The notes: generated from the letters alone by a model not told the origin. DNA of 64,000 bases from Desulfovibrio sp. JC022 (GCF_010470665.1 NZ_VOPZ01000002.1:242553-306552); one strand, 5' to 3'; shown: positions 34,906 through 44,226, counted from the stretch's first letter. Numbers and translations are program-made.

Positions 34906-37620
34906 CTAGAAGAACTGTCCCATAGAGAACTCAATCTTATGTCTCGAACTGTCTTCAAGCTTATCAAGACCGTAACCGTATTCGACCCTGATCGGTCCCA
35001 TGGGGGAGAACCAGCGCAGACCGGCACCGATACTTTTGTACATGCCGAGGAAAAGGGAATCGCCGTTTTCCTGCTTGGTATCGTAGAAAAAGCTCTGACC
35101 GTCATCCCAAGAGTTACCGATGTCAAAGAAACCGACACCTACGAGGCCGAGTTCTTCGTTGATGGGGAACAGGAGTTCAAAGTTCATGTAGAACATCTTG
35201 TTACCACCGATACGGTCATTTGAGGTACTGTCACGTGGTGAAATCTCACGGCTGTCATAACCGCGGACGTTGTTGATGCCACCAAGGTAGAATCTTTCAA
35301 ACACCGGGATATCGCCGCCGCCGAAGTTATCATGAATGAAACCGGCACTACCCTTCCAATGGAAAACCAGGTCCCAGAAGACCGGGGTGAAGTAGTTGGA
35401 GTCATAGGTGTACTTCACGTAAGAGTCATCACCCATGAGGACGCCGCCGCCCATTTCAACAACAAGGTTATTAACAGTACCGGAGGAGGGGTTAAAAGCC
35501 TTGTTAGTGGTATCACGTTTTACACCGGCAGTGATTACACTGGACCAGTTGTCACCCTCAATATCTTTAATTGACTGCGCCGCATTGTCGGCAACTTCAG
35601 AGATGGTGTAAAAATCCAAGCGGTAATTGGTGTAAAAGTGAGTGTACTCACCAAGGGGATAACCGGCTGAAACAACGCCACCGATGGTCTGTTTATCATA
35701 ATCGGTGTAGTCATCGTTACGCCAGTAGGTATTAAAACCTCCACCCCAGAGGGTATCGTTAATGCGGGGGTTATAGAAGCTCAAACCGTAACTGATGGTC
35801 TTGGAACTCCAGCCACCATTCAGGGAGAACTCCATACCGCGACCGAACAGGTTGCGCTCGGTAATCTTTGCGGAAACAAAAACACTGTCGGAAGTGGAGT
35901 AACCGATACCACCACTGACCATACCGGTATTCTTATCCTTAACTTTGACCTTCAAGTCCATTTCGCCGGGGTCCCCGGTGGGAACCGGTTCGATATCAAC
36001 TTCACTGAAGTAGTCAAGTTTGTTCAAACGGACAATTGAACGCTGCAACTTGGAACCGCTGAACTGGTCACCGTCAGCCAGACGCATTTCACGCAGAATA
36101 ACGTTGTTTCTGGTTTTGGAGTTACCCTCGATAATGACCCTGCGGATATGTACTTTCTGCCTTTTGGAGACAATGAAAGTAATATCAACGGTCTTATCTT
36201 CCTTGTGCTGATCAAACTTAATGTTTGCGTCAGCGTATGCATATCCGTAGTTGGAGTAAAAATCGGAAATAGCCCTCATGTCTTCACGCAGGAGGGAACG
36301 GTCGAGGTATTCACCGCCGTCAGACATATCATCAGCACTGATAAGCTCACGCAGTCTGGCTTTCTTGACGATAAGATCGCCACGCAAGGTGACCTTCCCG
36401 ACCTTGTAACGGTCTCCTTCCGAAACCTTAAAGGTCACGTAGATACCGTCTTCTTGGATGTCCAGCTCAGGCTCACCGACTTTCGCGTCGATAAATCCAC
36501 GGTTACCGTAGTAAGCAAGTATTGCCGCGGCATCGCGCTCCAGCAGTTCTTCCTTAAGTACACCGGTTTTTGTGAACCAGGAGAGCCACCCCCTCTCAGT
36601 AAGAGCAAGCTGTTCCTTCACTTCATCAGGATCAAGCTTCTTGGCACCTTCAATCTTAATACCTTCAATATAAAGCTTTTTGCCTTCATTAATATTAAGA
36701 TTCAAACGCGCCTGTGCGCCTTCACCCTCAATGTTGTAATCAATCTTGGCGTTGTAATACCCTTCCTTGCGGTACATCTCGCGCAGGGTATTTAGGTCGT
36801 CGGAAAGAACTTTGGGGTTCATTACCGCGCCTTTCTTGGTATTAACCGCCGCCAGGATATCATCGGAATCAAGCGCATCTTCACCTTTGACGGAAATAGC
36901 CTGAATACGCGGCCTTTCCTTGACGTCAAAAATGATTTTCTTGCCACCGGGAACATCGGTAATTTTGACTTTCACATCATCAAAATAACCGAGAGCGTAA
37001 ATATTTTTGAGATCCGCGTTGATTTTGGAAGGAGTATAAAGGTCGCCGGTCTTGATGTTGGTACGCATCAGGATAACGTCTTTATCAAGAACCCTGCATC
37101 CACGGACTTCAACGTCCGCAATCTTATCCTGACTGAGCAGCTCCAGCTTCATCTTGGAAACAAGCTCATCAACAGCCGGCAGAAGGTTAATCAATCCTTT
37201 TTTGGAAACAAAAAGAGGAACCGCAGGCTTCATGCCAAACGCTTCCACAAGACGGACATCAAGGCTTAAATCTTCACCGATCTGACTGAAACTGCCGTAG
37301 ACGGAATATCCGGCTCCGGACAGCAAAGCCATATCTTTAGCAGCCTGAATGTTTAAAAAATCGTATCCTTGCTCACTGACAAGTCCCATAACCTTTTTCT
37401 GATCAACAACGCGGAATCCCGCCTCGCGCAATCTGTCGGAAAGAAGAGTAGGTAAACTGTCTTTGAGATATTGTGTGTCAGCATCAGCATTAACTTCAAA
37501 AGGAAGTACGGCAAGAATAATACCTGAGGCATCTTCTGCCTGAGCCTTGCCTGCTCCGAAATTAATCAGAAACGCAAGAGTTGCCGCAATCAGTAAAAGC
37601 AGAATTCTAGTTCTGGGCAT
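34906..37620 (-). CDS. bamA: Outer-membrane assembly protein BamA with extra N-terminal domain
   Basis: 904 residues. Core of the BAM complex inserting beta-barrels in the outer membrane. Signal peptide (residues 1-28), an extra alpha/beta domain (residues 34-163; ILAVLPFEVN, LPTLLSDRLREAGFRVV, YSVYGSFSQIGEDLSLDVRLVE) resembling TolB/FlgO-type N-terminal domains, five POTRA units starting near residue 167, and a C-terminal 16-strand barrel ending in the terminal phenylalanine (GQFF). The ATG at 37620 has CCGGAG 6 nt upstream and overlaps lolD by 14 bp. Standard BamA lacks the extra domain. Confidence 0.95.
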   Translation of the reverse strand: MPRTRILLLLIAATLAFLINFGAGKAQAEDASGIILAVLPFEVNADADTQYLKDSLPTLLSDRLREAGFRVVDQKKVMGLVSEQGYDFLNIQAAKDMALLSGAGYSVYGSFSQIGEDLSLDVRLVEAFGMKPAVPLFVSKKGLINLLPAVDELVSKMKLELLSQDKIADVEVRGCRVLDKDVILMRTNIKTGDLYTPSKINADLKNIYALGYFDDVKVKITDVPGGKKIIFDVKERPRIQAISVKGEDALDSDDILAAVNTKKGAVMNPKVLSDDLNTLREMYRKEGYYNAKIDYNIEGEGAQARLNLNINEGKKLYIEGIKIEGAKKLDPDEVKEQLALTERGWLSWFTKTGVLKEELLERDAAAILAYYGNRGFIDAKVGEPELDIQEDGIYVTFKVSEGDRYKVGKVTLRGDLIVKKARLRELISADDMSDGGEYLDRSLLREDMRAISDFYSNYGYAYADANIKFDQHKEDKTVDITFIVSKRQKVHIRRVIIEGNSKTRNNVILREMRLADGDQFSGSKLQRSIVRLNKLDYFSEVDIEPVPTGDPGEMDLKVKVKDKNTGMVSGGIGYSTSDSVFVSAKITERNLFGRGMEFSLNGGWSSKTISYGLSFYNPRINDTLWGGGFNTYWRNDDYTDYDKQTIGGVVSAGYPLGEYTHFYTNYRLDFYTISEVADNAAQSIKDIEGDNWSSVITAGVKRDTTNKAFNPSSGTVNNLVVEMGGGVLMGDDSYVKYTYDSNYFTPVFWDLVFHWKGSAGFIHDNFGGGDIPVFERFYLGGINNVRGYDSREISPRDSTSNDRIGGNKMFYMNFELLFPINEELGLVGVGFFDIGNSWDDGQSFFYDTKQENGDSLFLGMYKSIGAGLRWFSPMGPIRVEYGYGLDKLEDSSRHKIEFSMGQFF

Positions 37621-38290
37621 ACAGTTCTCCGGAACGCAACTCAAGCCGGCGTTTCATAACCCCGGCTAAATCCATGTTATGGGTCACAACAATGAGCGTC
37701 ATTCCAAGCTCTTCATTAAGGGTGGCCAGCATTTCACCGACCATCATCCCTGTCTTCTCATCCAAGTTACCGGTAGGTTCATCAGCAAGCAGGACCTTGG
37801 GCTTAAGCAGGATCGCACGCGCTATGGCGGCTCTCTGCCTTTCCCCACCGGACAGGGTTGTGACCCTGTGTTCAATCCTGTTCTGCAACCCTACCAGCTC
37901 AAGGGCTTCACGGGCCATGTCAGAGGCTTCACCCTGACCTATGCCTGCCATCATGGCAGGAAGAGCGACATTCTCCAGAGTGGTAAACTCCGGAAGAAGG
38001 TGATGAAACTGAAAAACAAAACCGATTCCCCTATTCCTCACTTCGGCCCGCTTTTCAGGTGTCATATCATTAATATTCATTCCCGCAAAATGGATATTTC
38101 CACTGGAAACAGTATCCAAGGTGCCGAGAATATGCAGCAGTGTTGTCTTACCCGATCCGGACGCACCGAGAATAGCAAGGGATTCTCCGGCATCAACCGT
38201 AAGGTCGATATGATCCAGAATCCGCACAGTCTCGTTCGGTCCCTCGTATTCTTTTACGATGTCGGTAAGTTCGTAAAGCAAATTACTCAT
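37607..38290 (-). CDS. lolD: Lipoprotein-releasing ABC transporter ATPase LolD
   Basis: 227 residues. ATPase of the LolCDE complex that extracts lipoproteins from the inner membrane. Walker A GASGSGKTT, Q-loop, signature LSGGERQR, Walker B VLLADEPTGNLDE are intact. It overlaps lolC/E by 8 bp and bamA by 14 bp. Confidence 0.95.
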   Translation of the reverse strand: MSNLLYELTDIVKEYEGPNETVRILDHIDLTVDAGESLAILGASGSGKTTLLHILGTLDTVSSGNIHFAGMNINDMTPEKRAEVRNRGIGFVFQFHHLLPEFTTLENVALPAMMAGIGQGEASDMAREALELVGLQNRIEHRVTTLSGGERQRAAIARAILLKPKVLLADEPTGNLDEKTGMMVGEMLATLNEELGMTLIVVTHNMDLAGVMKRRLELRSGELYAQN

Positions 38291-39512
38291 ACCTTAAAGC
38301 CTGTGCCGGTTCCAGGGCAGCCGCCTGTTTTGCCGGATACAAAGTAGCCAGAAAACAAAGCAAAAACGCCGCAACACCGATAATTGTCAAATCCATCCAA
38401 TCCATCCGAATAGGCAGGTAGTCCACCGGATAAACATTGCTGGGCAACTTGATGAACTGGTACTTCTTAAGCAGAAGAGCCACCGGAATGCCTATAAGGT
38501 AGCCGATGGTGGTTCCAATCAATCCGATCAAAGTCCCCTGCAACATAAAAATTCGTTTGATGCTTCCGGAAGTAGCCCCCATAGACATCAACACAGCGAT
38601 ATCCTTGGTTTTCTGCATAACCAGCATAACCAAGGTAGTGATAATACTGAACGATCCGACCATGACGATCATTGCCAGAATGATGAACATGGCGGTCTTT
38701 TCAAGCTTAAGAGCAGCAAAGAGATTGGCATTCATTTCCTGCCAGTTCCTGATTTGCACCGGGTATCCGGCAAGCTCTTTATCCAGAACTTCACCTATCT
38801 TATCAACTGCATATACGTCCGCGAGACGAATTTCAAGACCGGATACAAAATCCCGCTTGAAGCCGAGCAGTTTCTGAGCTGCCGTATTGCTTATGTAAGC
38901 CAGTGAGGAATCATATTCGTACATACCGGTACGAAAAATTCCACCAACCTTAAACACCCGGACTTTCGGGGTAAATCCGGCAGCAGTGCGGGTACCAGAC
39001 GGGGAAAGCAGATTGACAGTATCTCCGACCACAAGACCAAGACGCTTAGCAAGCTGATTTCCTATAACTATTTCAGGCAGTTTACTCTCTTTTGCAAGAC
39101 AGTCAACATTACCTGAAACCATGTCTCCAGGCAGACTGAGTACACCTTTTGCGGTATCAGCATCTACCCCTCTCAAGACAACGCCTTTCACTCCGCCGCC
39201 ACTGGAAAGCATGACCTCAGAATAGATAAAGGGCGTTACACCGGTAACGCCCGAAATCTTCTCTATTCTATCGGTCATGTGGTGGTAGTTTTCAAGCGTG
39301 CCATCATAAGCGGTCACGATGACGTGGGCATTAACTCCGAGAATCTTATCCCGCAGGTCGGTTGAAAAACCGTTCATGACCCCTATCACCACAATCAGGG
39401 CTGCTACGCCCAAAGCAACGCCGCACACGGCAAAGAGAGATATAACTGAGATGAAATTATTCTTTCTCAGATTAAAGAGATATCTCAGTGCGACGAAGAG
39501 TTCAAACTTCAT
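38283..39512 (-). CDS. lolC: Lipoprotein-releasing ABC transporter permease LolC/E
   Basis: 409 residues of the LolC/LolE family: N-terminal helix, large periplasmic domain (about residues 45-260), and three further C-terminal helices. Signature FISVISLFAVCGVALGVAALIVVIGVMNGF at the start is recognised from its first part FISVISLFAV. A single permease gene suggests a homodimeric LolC/E hybrid rather than separate LolC and LolE. It overlaps lysS by 4 bp. Confidence 0.92.
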   Translation of the reverse strand: MKFELFVALRYLFNLRKNNFISVISLFAVCGVALGVAALIVVIGVMNGFSTDLRDKILGVNAHVIVTAYDGTLENYHHMTDRIEKISGVTGVTPFIYSEVMLSSGGGVKGVVLRGVDADTAKGVLSLPGDMVSGNVDCLAKESKLPEIVIGNQLAKRLGLVVGDTVNLLSPSGTRTAAGFTPKVRVFKVGGIFRTGMYEYDSSLAYISNTAAQKLLGFKRDFVSGLEIRLADVYAVDKIGEVLDKELAGYPVQIRNWQEMNANLFAALKLEKTAMFIILAMIVMVGSFSIITTLVMLVMQKTKDIAVLMSMGATSGSIKRIFMLQGTLIGLIGTTIGYLIGIPVALLLKKYQFIKLPSNVYPVDYLPIRMDWMDLTIIGVAAFLLCFLATLYPAKQAAALEPAQALRYE

Positions 39513-41104
39513 GAGCCACCATTGCCGGAAGCACCTTCGGTTCTTAGAAGCGGAAACAGGATAACTTCCCTGATGGAAGGACTGTCGGTCAAAAGCATGA
39601 CCAGACGGTCAATACCGATACCTAATCCTGCTGCCGGAGGCATACCGTATTCAAGGGCGCGGACATAGTCCTCGTCCATATTGTGCGCCTCGTCATCACC
39701 GGCATCCTTTTCCTCAACCTGCTCCATAAACCTGCAACGCTGGTCAACGGGATCGTTAAGCTCGGAAAAGGCGTTAGCCAGTTCACGACCAAAAACAAAC
39801 AGTTCGAAACGGTCGGTAATATCGGGATTCTCTTCATTTCTTCTGGAAAGGGGAGAAATGTCAGTCGGATAATGATAAATAAAGTGAGGCTGAATCAGCT
39901 TGGGCTCAACCAGCGCGTCAAAAAGCTTGGCCTGAAGCTTGCCGAGTTTTTCACCCTCAACAGCTTTTTCGCCCAGTTTCTTAACCAACTCCTTACACTT
40001 ATCGTAGTCATTGTATACTTCAGGAGAAACACCACCGATTGTTTCAAGGGATTCGTGGAAAGCTACGCGATGCCACGCCCCCGGAGTCAGATCGATCTTT
40101 TCTTCCTGATACTCAATGACAGTATCACCGTTTACCTCCTTACAGACGGTCGAAACCATCTCTTCAGACAGGTCCATCAGGTCTTCAAAATCGGCATAAG
40201 CCCAGTAGAATTCAAGCATAGTGAATTCGGGGTTATGCCGCACGGAGATACCTTCGTTACGGAAGTTACGGTTGATTTCGTAAACCTTCTCAAATCCACC
40301 GACCAGCAAACGCTTGAGGTAAAGCTCCGGCGCGATGCGCATGTAGAGTTCCATATCAAGAGCATTGTGATGGGTTGTAAAAGGTCTTGCCGCCGCGCCG
40401 CCGGCAATGGGATGCAGCATGGGAGTTTCCACTTCCATGAAGCCCTTGGCATCCAGAAAATTGCGAATAGCCCTTACAATGAGGGTACGCTTCTGGAAAA
40501 TCTCGCGCGCACGGGGGGTTACAATAAGGTCGACATAACGCTGGCGGTACCTGGTCTCCACATCCTTGAGCCCGTGATACTTCTCAGGAAGCGGACGCAT
40601 GGATTTGGTAATCAGGTCTACCTTTTCAGCTTTGACGGTCAGTTCATCAGTTTTGGTCCTGAAGAGTGTGCCTTCAACGCCGACAATGTCGCCGATATCG
40701 AATTTCTTAAAAATTTTGTACAGGTCGGCACCGAGGTCATCCCTCGCTGCGTACACCTGAATCCTGCCTGTCGGATCCTGAAGATGAAAGAATGCGACCT
40801 TACCAAAGGATCTGTGAGTGATAACTCTGCCGGCAAGCTTGAATTTCTTGCCCAGAGCTTCCAGCTCCTCTCCTCCGAGTTCGTCATAATTGCCCCAGAT
40901 ATCTGAGACTTCTGTATCTTTATTGAAGTCGTTGGGATAAAGCTGAATGCCTTCGTCGAGAAGGGCACAGGCCTTTTCCACACGATTCTTCAGAACCTGA
41001 TTGAGTTCGTTCTGAGCTTGCAGAGCCTCAAGCATGGGCATAAATGACTGCACATGCTCTGATTTGGTTGCCAGCTTGATTTGCTTTTTCTTCTTGCCGC
41101 TCAA
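39509..41104 (-). CDS. lysS: Lysyl-tRNA synthetase (class II)
   Basis: 531 residues. N-terminal OB-fold tRNA-binding domain (residues 75-180) and class II catalytic domain: motif 2 NRNFRNEGISVRHNPEFTMLEFY, and motif 3 GIGIDRLVMLL. It starts with TTG at 41104, 10 nt after GGAG, and carries a Lys-rich N-terminal extension of about 40 residues compared with the usual start. First gene of the envelope operon, an arrangement common in Desulfovibrio relatives. Confidence 0.95.
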   Translation of the reverse strand: MSGKKKKQIKLATKSEHVQSFMPMLEALQAQNELNQVLKNRVEKACALLDEGIQLYPNDFNKDTEVSDIWGNYDELGGEELEALGKKFKLAGRVITHRSFGKVAFFHLQDPTGRIQVYAARDDLGADLYKIFKKFDIGDIVGVEGTLFRTKTDELTVKAEKVDLITKSMRPLPEKYHGLKDVETRYRQRYVDLIVTPRAREIFQKRTLIVRAIRNFLDAKGFMEVETPMLHPIAGGAAARPFTTHHNALDMELYMRIAPELYLKRLLVGGFEKVYEINRNFRNEGISVRHNPEFTMLEFYWAYADFEDLMDLSEEMVSTVCKEVNGDTVIEYQEEKIDLTPGAWHRVAFHESLETIGGVSPEVYNDYDKCKELVKKLGEKAVEGEKLGKLQAKLFDALVEPKLIQPHFIYHYPTDISPLSRRNEENPDITDRFELFVFGRELANAFSELNDPVDQRCRFMEQVEEKDAGDDEAHNMDEDYVRALEYGMPPAAGLGIGIDRLVMLLTDSPSIREVILFPLLRTEGASGNGGS

Positions 41105-41205
41105 GTTATTAATTCTCCGTAACCGAATAAAGTCTAGATAAATACAAGATCCGTTGATTGCCTAAGCTAATTACCCTTTGTCGTCAAGAAAGTACATCTT
41201 TTATA

Positions 41206-41216
41206 GTTCACTTTCG
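41206..41216 (-). promoter_or_regulatory. Shared 11-nt element upstream of lysS
   Basis: CGAAAGTGAAC on the coding strand, about 102-112 bp before the lysS start. The same element, within a longer identical 21-nt block, lies upstream of pyk (44227-44247) and dhaK (59707-59727) in the same orientation. Confidence 0.35.
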
Positions 41217-41243
41217 CGCACAAATATTTTTTTAAAAAAGTAT

Positions 41244-41272
41244 TTGACAACCGAGCATCAAATCCGTAAAAC
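41244..41272 (+). promoter_or_regulatory. Promoter of tRNA-Asn copy 1
   Basis: TTGACA, 17 bp, TAAAAC. The same layout precedes the other two copies; between the -10 and the tRNA lies a conserved leader of about 40 nt including TTCGTTGCAGGGGGAAACTC. Confidence 0.85.
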
Positions 41273-41312
41273 CCATCTTCGTTGCAGGGGGAAACTCCTC
41301 AACACCAATTAT

Positions 41313-41388
41313 TCCTCGGTGGCTCAATCGGCAGAGCGGGTGACTGTTAATCACTAGGTTGGGGGTTCAAGTCCCTCCCGGGGAGCCA
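41313..41388 (+). tRNA. tRNA-Asn (GUU), copy 1
   Basis: 76 nt with encoded CCA. Acceptor TCCTCGG pairs with CCGGGGA (one T-G pair), anticodon loop CTGTTAATC gives GTT, T-loop GGTTCAAGTCC is standard. Own promoter and terminator. Confidence 0.97.
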
Positions 41389-41395
41389 GATAGCT

Positions 41396-41430
41396 CAAAG
41401 GCTACTTTCATTTGAAAGTAGCCTTTTTCT
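41396..41430 (+). terminator. Terminator of tRNA-Asn copy 1
   Basis: Stem AAAGGCTACTTTCA / TGAAAGTAGCCTTT followed by TTCTTTT. Confidence 0.9.
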
Positions 41431-41653
41431 TTTATTTCAAGCATCTGCCTTAACCTTCAACACAAACAAAACCCTATTAAAATCTCTCCCCTACATTAAA
41501 TATATATAGCCTGAAAAAGCCCGGCCAAGAAAACCTGTTTCACTTTCCGCAAAAAACAGCTGCGCTGTTTCGAAGAAAAGCACCCCCCACCAACCGAACT
41601 CAAACGATTAATAGAAAGTCTAAAGAAAATTTAAATTAAATTGAAGATAACAT

Positions 41654-41682
41654 TTGACATACCCGAAACATATCCGTAGAAC
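41654..41682 (+). promoter_or_regulatory. Promoter of tRNA-Asn copy 2
   Basis: TTGACA, 17 bp, TAGAAC, then the same conserved leader. Confidence 0.85.
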
Positions 41683-41722
41683 CTGTCTTCGTTGCAGGGG
41701 GAAACTCCTCAACACCAACTAT

Positions 41723-41798
41723 TCCTCGGTGGCTCAATCGGCAGAGCGGGTGACTGTTAATCACTAGGTTGGGGGTTCAAGTCCCTCCCGGGGAGCCA
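41723..41798 (+). tRNA. tRNA-Asn (GUU), copy 2
   Basis: 76 nt, identical to copy 1 by eye. Spacing from copy 1 is 410 bp. Confidence 0.97.
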
Positions 41799-41806
41799 GA
41801 TAGCTC

Positions 41807-41840
41807 AAAGGCTGCTTTCATTTGAAAGCAGCCTTTTTTT
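41807..41840 (+). terminator. Terminator of tRNA-Asn copy 2
   Basis: Stem AAAGGCTGCTTTCA / TGAAAGCAGCCTTT followed by a T-run. The stem has a compensatory change relative to copy 1 (A-T to G-C), showing it is conserved as a structure. Confidence 0.9.
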
Positions 41841-42012
41841 ATTTGCTATCTTAGAATCAGAACCACATGATATTTTTGCAATTCTTTTCTCTCAAAAAAG
41901 AACATGCATACTTCAACAGGACCAACTTTCTACTGAAAAAACTCGCACCCAAAAACATTCCACGGTCACTTCACATAAACTCAAAAAAAATGAATTAATT
42001 TAAAGATAATGT

Positions 42013-42041
42013 TTGACAATTTTAAACCAAATCCGTAAAAC
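42013..42041 (+). promoter_or_regulatory. Promoter of tRNA-Asn copy 3
   Basis: TTGACA, 17 bp, TAAAAC, then the same conserved leader with one change. Confidence 0.85.
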
Positions 42042-42081
42042 CAATCTTCGTTGCAGGGGGAAACTCTTCAACACCAACTAT

Positions 42082-42157
42082 TCCTCGGTGGCTCAATCGG
42101 CAGAGCGGGTGACTGTTAATCACTAGGTTGGGGGTTCAAGTCCCTCCCGGGGAGCCA
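42082..42157 (+). tRNA. tRNA-Asn (GUU), copy 3
   Basis: 76 nt, identical to copies 1 and 2 by eye; 359 bp after copy 2. Confidence 0.97.
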
Positions 42158-42165
42158 GATAGCTC

Positions 42166-42200
42166 AAAGGCTGCTTTCATTTGAAAGCAGCCTTTTTCTT
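42166..42200 (+). terminator. Terminator of tRNA-Asn copy 3
   Basis: Stem AAAGGCTGCTTTCA / TGAAAGCAGCCTTT followed by TTCTTT. Confidence 0.9.
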
Positions 42201-42215
42201 TATCTACACTTTTCT

Positions 42216-42244
42216 TTGCGCTTCCCATATCTACGGGCTATAAT
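42216..42244 (+). promoter_or_regulatory. Promoter of the cereblon-like gene
   Basis: TTGCGC, 17 bp, perfect TATAAT. The ATG is only 6 bp after the -10 box, so the expected transcription start falls on or next to the start codon. Confidence 0.6.
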
Positions 42245-42250
42245 AGAGTC

Positions 42251-42661
42251 ATGCAAAGAATCTACACCCCACTCCCCTGCTCTTTTCTGAAATCAACACC
42301 TCCCGGCCCTGGGTCAGGCTGTGAAGTTGAAGATGAAAACGAGCTACATGAATCTGAAAAAAAATCTATCACCTGCCGGGAGTGCGGATTCGAGATTACA
42401 AACAATTCATTTTCAACAAAAATCAATAACAGCCACGAGCACGCTTTTTTCAACCCTCACGGATACGTCTTTCAGCTCAGGTGCTTTTCAGCCGCCACAG
42501 GCTGCATTACAGCTGGCAACTCTTCCAGTGAATTCACTTGGTTTGCAGGATGTACATGGAAGATAGCCATGTGCTCACGCTGCATGACTCACCTCGGCTG
42601 GCGATTCCAATCAGACTCAAATTCTTTTTACGGACTGATCAAAGATAAAATCAAAGGATAA
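42251..42661 (+). CDS. CULT-domain (bacterial cereblon-like) protein
   Basis: 136 residues. After a 40-residue N-terminus the protein is a single CULT domain, the thalidomide-binding fold of eukaryotic cereblon known also in bacterial homologs such as the Magnetospirillum one. Visible: zinc pairs CREC and CSRC, HEHAFFNPHGYVF, the three cage tryptophans in TWFAGCTW and HLGW, and the closing FYGLIKDKI. Ligand in bacteria is uncertain; uridine and imides bind known homologs. No ribosome binding site is visible before the ATG, and the TATAAT box is immediately upstream, consistent with a leaderless mRNA. Confidence 0.9.
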   Translation: MQRIYTPLPCSFLKSTPPGPGSGCEVEDENELHESEKKSITCRECGFEITNNSFSTKINNSHEHAFFNPHGYVFQLRCFSAATGCITAGNSSSEFTWFAGCTWKIAMCSRCMTHLGWRFQSDSNSFYGLIKDKIKG

Positions 42662-42698
42662 AAAAAGCTCCCGACACCATGCGGTATCGGGAGCTTTT
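42661..42698. terminator. Bidirectional terminator between CULT gene and pyk
   Basis: A 12-bp stem AAAAGCTCCCGA / TCGGGAGCTTTT with A- and T-tracts, between convergent genes. Confidence 0.9.
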
Positions 42699-42719
42699 GA
42701 CTGCTATAAGCTGTTAAGA

Positions 42720-44147
42720 CTACTTGTAGTAAAGCTTAACTTCATTGGTTTTAGGCATGGTCTGTCCGGGAGTGGGCTGTCCGGAAACAAGGACAAAACC
42801 TTCGCCCTGAGCAAATTCATCATTTGCTTCAAGAAACTCCACAAGGCGATCTCTGTGATTAGTGAGCTTGGATTCGGTCACAATGGGAGTTATACCCCAG
42901 AAAAAGTTAAGGTACGCAGGAACACTTTTATCCGGAGTCAGGCAGTAAACAGGCTGCTCCGGTCTACGACTGCACACGAGCCTTGCAGAGGAACCACTTG
43001 AAGAGTGGCAAATAATTGCCGGGCTATCAATATTCTTTGCCAGCAGACATGCGGAGTAGCTCAAATATTTTACAGGATTCGGAACAGCCTCTTCCGCAGG
43101 CTTGAAAGGTCCCTTAGCACGCAAAAGATAATAAGGTTCAGTTCCTTCCGCAATTTCCTTGATATAACCAACAGCTTCCACGGGATACGCGCCGATGGCG
43201 GTTTCCTCTGAAAGCATACAGCAATCAGCACCATCCATAATTGCGTTAGCAACGTCATTCGCTTCCGCACGGGTGGGGATGGGGTTTTTGACCATGGAAA
43301 GCATCATCTGAGTTGCAACGATGACCGGCTTCTGGGCATGGCGGGCAGCGCGGATGAGCTTCTTCTGAATCACAGGAACAGTAGAAAGCTTGCACTCAAG
43401 ACCCAGGTCACCACGAGCAACCATGATACCGCTGGCAACTTCCAGAATGGACTCAATATTCTCAACAGCATTCTGACGTTCGATCTTAGCGATGATAGGC
43501 AGCATGACACCATGCTGATTCATTGCCGCCAGCACATCTTCAACGTCTTGCGCGGTCTGCACAAACGACATGGCAATGGAATCAACACCGATTTCAATGC
43601 ATCCTGCCAGATCAACTTTATCCTTTTCAGTAAAAGCGGGGAGCGCAATGTGCTTGCCGGGAAATGTGATACCCTTTTTGGAGGCAAGAAGTCCGGCATT
43701 CTGAGCCTGAAGTTTGTAAAGTTTATCCTTTTCAATAGTTTCGGTAACGAAAAACTGAAGCATGCCATCGCTGAGAGAAACTTCCATACCATCTTCAAGC
43801 CCCTGCAACAATTCCGGCTGATCAAGAGGAATAAAGGGAAGATCTTTGGCCTTATCAGCTACTTCCGGAAGCCCAAGATAAACATAAGCACGGGACTCAA
43901 TATCGTGGGGAGCATCTTCAATAACACCGACCCTGATCTTAGGTCCGCACAGGTCGCCCATGATGGTCAGAGGAGTGGAAAGGTCATTCTCAACCTGACG
44001 AATCATAGCAATGACGGGCTTAAAACTCTCTGCGTCAGAGTGTGAAAAGTTCAGGCGAAGAATTCTGACACCGTTCTGGACCATCTTGGTAATGGTTTCC
44101 ACATTGCTTGAGCCGGGGCCGAGAGTGGCAACAACTTTGGTTCTCAT
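42720..44147 (-). CDS. pyk: Pyruvate kinase
   Basis: 475 residues. Transfers phosphate from PEP to ADP. Family marks: TKVVATLGPGSSNVETI at the start, LRLNFSHSD, the active-site signature IIAKIERQNAVENI, MVARGDLGLE, and ATQMMLSMVKNPIPTRAEANDVANA. Monocistronic by spacing. A 21-nt block identical to one upstream of dhaK lies 80-100 bp before the start. Confidence 0.96.
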   Translation of the reverse strand: MRTKVVATLGPGSSNVETITKMVQNGVRILRLNFSHSDAESFKPVIAMIRQVENDLSTPLTIMGDLCGPKIRVGVIEDAPHDIESRAYVYLGLPEVADKAKDLPFIPLDQPELLQGLEDGMEVSLSDGMLQFFVTETIEKDKLYKLQAQNAGLLASKKGITFPGKHIALPAFTEKDKVDLAGCIEIGVDSIAMSFVQTAQDVEDVLAAMNQHGVMLPIIAKIERQNAVENIESILEVASGIMVARGDLGLECKLSTVPVIQKKLIRAARHAQKPVIVATQMMLSMVKNPIPTRAEANDVANAIMDGADCCMLSEETAIGAYPVEAVGYIKEIAEGTEPYYLLRAKGPFKPAEEAVPNPVKYLSYSACLLAKNIDSPAIICHSSSGSSARLVCSRRPEQPVYCLTPDKSVPAYLNFFWGITPIVTESKLTNHRDRLVEFLEANDEFAQGEGFVLVSGQPTPGQTMPKTNEVKLYYK

Positions 44148-44226
44148 GATCTTGTCCTCAATATTTTATTTGGGTAAAAATTTTACTGTCCCCAATTGAT
44201 TGGTAAAATACGAATCCACCGCTACT

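Noticed and set aside
39683-40906. 407-codon plus-strand open frame over lysS
   Set aside because: Antisense shadow of lysyl-tRNA synthetase.
41240-42200. Regular repeats that might be a CRISPR array
   Set aside because: Repeat units are tRNA-Asn genes with promoters and terminators; spacing and repeat length do not fit CRISPR.
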